DNA of 64,000 bases from Trichobilharzia szidati (Eukaryota; Platyhelminthes; Trematoda; Strigeidida; Schistosomatidae). The translations under genes were made by a program, and so were the position numbers. A model generated the notes under the pieces. That model saw only the letters and a list, made by a program, of their open reading frames with translations. It was not told where the DNA came from and ran no database searches. This document shows positions 61,570-64,000 of the stretch, one piece after another; within the stretch, counting starts at the first letter, position 1; each line of letters starts with the position of its first letter. Location: contig OX235277.1 in the NCBI GenBank assembly GCA_944472155.2, forward strand, positions 21,586,804-21,650,803, given 5' to 3'.

Positions 61570-62820
61570 GTGTGAAAGCCTTTTTATAAACAGATCGAAG
61601 TTAACGTGTCAAATGATGTTTCAAACTAATAATACAGAACATGCTAGATTAAACTGAATCATTTTTCTAAACACAACTAGAGTCATTCATCATTATTATT
61701 ACTGGCAATGAAGCCATGAAATTTTCCAAATTGTTTTTGAAAGTTACACTGGAGCAGAAATTCACATGAAGCGAAGTTTGTTTCCAATGATCCGAGTGAT
61801 GTCAACTAAGTATTCAAATATGACCGCCTTTCAATGGTTACACTTTGACGTTCGGGCCATTCTCTTTTGTGAATTTGGCGTGTTTGTGCGAAACCTCATA
61901 CACTGACTCTCAATTTTCAAATTGGCGCTTATTAAAAATAAACCAGAATTGAATCCAAACAAATCACATTGATGATTCGGAAGAGTGTTGTATAACTGAA
62001 CCATAAAATATTGTTTCCTAAACTTTACAAAGCTCAAATAAGAATGTTGACCGCTGGCTTATCCTGAGTGTCGGTCTTACAATAAGCACGTCAAAAGAGG
62101 ATGATTTCATCAGAATACACTCTGAACTTCATTGCTGTTTCATATATAAATATATAAACTACAAAAACATCTGAACAAAATTATTTTATAGATTATTGTT
62201 TTTCCCATTTATTTTTCCAATGAGGGAAATGTACTTTGATTTTGCAAACAAGTAAATTCCGCCGTTTTGGACATTGTAGTGCGAAAACGTGAGATAATTT
62301 GCTTCATCGTTTGTTCTAACTTCAGTAATATAAAATGTATTTCTGTATTTGTTTCATAAGATATAAGAGAACCATCTTATGACTATGAGATAGTGATAAT
62401 GTTTCCCATCTATAAATAAATTATGCACATTTCACCGAAATTCTGCCTAGACTGAGTAGAAACATTGATTGAGATATTCATTTTAAAGGTCGATGTCAGT
62501 GTACATTGACACAATTCACAACTTATGGGTGTTAAGCATATTAAAAAAGAGAATTGGACGGAAGGTCTTCTCCTCAGCGCTTTTTGGCCACTTTCATCTA
62601 TTTTACAAAAAGTAGCAAAGTCATTTATTTAAAGAATAATTATTGATGCACTTGATTAGTTTTGTTTAGTGACACTGAGTACACTGAATACAAAGACATA
62701 TATATAAAGAGAGAGAGAGATGTGTATACAATAAGGAATAACATTATAATTAATAAATTGATTTTCACAAAACTTCGAATCCGTTACACTTGCCTAACTG
62801 TGACTTTTACGAATATTCTT
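61570..62820. other. AT-rich DNA, no gene recognised
   Basis: Only short frames. A (GA)n run lies at about 62708-62720. Confidence 0.4.
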
Positions 62821-62829
62821 TTTCAATAG

Positions 62830-62835
62830 ATCCAA
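62830..62835 (+). CDS. candidate MEG micro-exon, 6 nt (DP)
   Basis: TTACGAATATTCTTTTTCAATAG | ATCCAA | GTGAGTCA. Phase 1: D-P, ends A. Very good acceptor tract and donor around only six nucleotides. Confidence 0.48.
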
Positions 62836-63221
62836 GTGAGTCATCAATTTCAGTTCAATGTGTATTCATTAAATCAGTTCATAATACTGATTTCAAACAA
62901 ATTTGAAAACAGATGCCTAAATCAACAGTGATCTTGACCTACTGTGTGAGGAATGGCAGTATACCGTGGTGACAAAAACCTTCGTGTATGGAGAAAGAAT
63001 CGAAAAAATAACCTCACAATGAGAGAAAGAATAACATACGGGTTTGACTGGAAATATTTAAGCGATACATATTCCTTCATTTAGTGACATAGTATATCAC
63101 TGTCTTAGAAGAAGAAACATGAACGTGAAATCCACTTTCGTGCAGTAAAAGGTTAACTGTACAATAAACAACAGTGTTTGCAGCTAAGTGCAATAATCAT
63201 CACACACTTAGTAAATCAGAG

Positions 63222-63281
63222 GGTTTAGGACGCTCGCTGACCATACACATGGTCTGGGGTTCGATTCCCGACCGACGCACA
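63222..63281 (+). mobile_element. tRNA-like SINE fragment
   Basis: TAGGACGCTCGCTGACCATA through a perfect-fit B box GGTTCGATTCC (63258-63268) and CCGACCGACGCAC matches the tRNA-like head of the 21.1-kb SINE. The A box is degraded and the body is absent. Confidence 0.7.
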
Positions 63282-64000
63282 CCTGATATCAATGGTCAGC
63301 CTGCAAAATTTGGGCTACCGATATCACATGCTGAAAATTTCATACTTGTATCGAAAATAGGGTGTGGAGTCAAGCTATTATAAAATGAAAAAATAAACTT
63401 TTGAACGAATCGCAGCAAACATGAATTACTAGCTAAATGGAATGTTATCTTGTCTAAATGTCGCAACCATATAATTCGGGATAACGTTCGGGGGCAGTGC
63501 GTGAAAGTGACTTCAATCAAACTGCAAAATAACAATACCAGCATATCAAGGGCTAAGTGAAAAGTTTACGGTGGTCACTTCTTCAAACAGTTATCTTGGG
63601 AATTATCTGCCGGTGGGGTATGCGAAGTGATTTTATAGTGTCGAGAAAATTATCTTGTGACCACCAAATTATGTCTACACAAATGCGTAACCATTTAAGC
63701 CAAAGACGTAATAGTAAGGTGTTGTCATGTTTTTAGTTGCATTTAAAGAATCCTAATACTGAGATTGTAGAAACAAAGATACATTGCACACATGCATTTT
63801 GAAATCAGATGACAGCAGTCATTCAGTTTGTTGCCCTTCGTTGCATAAGAATCGCAAAAACATTTCTTTGCGCTGTTAGATTACAAATATTTGACGTTAT
63901 GGCTAGCGAAAATACTGAAATTCCTAATTCCTTAATCTCTTCCAAGAGAGACACAATCGAAAACCTCTAATTTCATGCTGAAATTAGTAATTTCATTGAG
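63282..64000. other. AT-rich DNA, no gene recognised
   Basis: No terminal MEG exon could be identified here. Confidence 0.35.

Larger units (their letters stand above)
36445..62835 (+). other. probable micro-exon gene (MEG) locus, 3' end not found
   Basis: One signal-peptide exon is followed over ~26 kb by micro-exons whose lengths are multiples of three (6-18 nt) and that are open in phase 1. This is the architecture of schistosome MEGs, which encode small secreted proteins varied by exon skipping. Support is strongest for exon 1 and for the paired exons in two duplicated segments (42.1-46.1 and 51.1-54.0 kb). Single exons elsewhere rest only on splice signals and length. Predicted exon residues are rich in E, K, A and D. 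Introns are 0.5-3 kb and full of retroelements. No terminal exon with a stop was recognised, and the family number cannot be assigned. Exons could belong to more than one gene copy. Confidence 0.7.

Overview
The window looks like a stretch of a schistosome (blood fluke) genome. It is AT-rich and gene-poor, and almost no long reading frame is intact. It carries Penelope-like elements (PLEs), an RTE-type LINE, tRNA-headed SINEs that contain hammerhead ribozymes (the schistosome Sm-alpha type), and a micro-exon gene. That combination is characteristic of Schistosoma. The species cannot be named from this sequence alone.

Layout. 1-2.0 kb: a 5'-truncated PLE on the minus strand (RT palm plus GIY-YIG nuclease) with a hammerhead-like core in its 3' flank. 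5.67-9.15 kb: an RTE LINE with two frameshifts, inserted into a tRNA-derived SINE and bounded by a perfect 13-bp target duplication. 9.8-10.7 kb: an old diverged tandem duplication. 17.5-18.6 kb: a fold-back element with ~380-bp arms and a hammerhead-like motif in each arm. 21.1-21.36 kb: an uninterrupted copy of the same SINE. 21.4-36.4 kb: no gene recognised.

36.4-62.8 kb: the most interesting part is a probable micro-exon gene (MEG) on the plus strand. Exon 1 encodes a signal peptide and ends in phase 1 at a strong donor. It is followed over ~26 kb by exons of 6-18 nt (mostly 9 nt), nearly all open in phase 1, between good polypyrimidine/AG acceptors and GTAAG/GTGAG-type donors. Two diverged intronic segments (about 42.1-46.1 kb and 51.1-54.0 kb) are paralogous. 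They carry exons of the same length in the same order, which suggests the gene grew by duplicating whole exon-intron blocks. Two block copies carry exons with damaged splice sites. The terminal exon with the stop codon was not found and may lie outside the window.

The introns of this gene are full of retroelements: decayed PLE pieces (46.3 and 60.9 kb, the latter between ~240-bp inverted repeats), another fold-back element (55.3-56.2 kb), two degenerate hammerhead SINEs (38.76 and 47.45 kb), and a tandem array of a 402-bp unit (58.87-59.84 kb). Each 402-bp unit carries a hammerhead ribozyme with an intact core and a tRNA-like Pol III promoter, so the array resembles a retrozyme.

All alignments and translations were done by eye. 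Splice calls rest on sequence signals only, and RNA evidence would be needed to confirm them.
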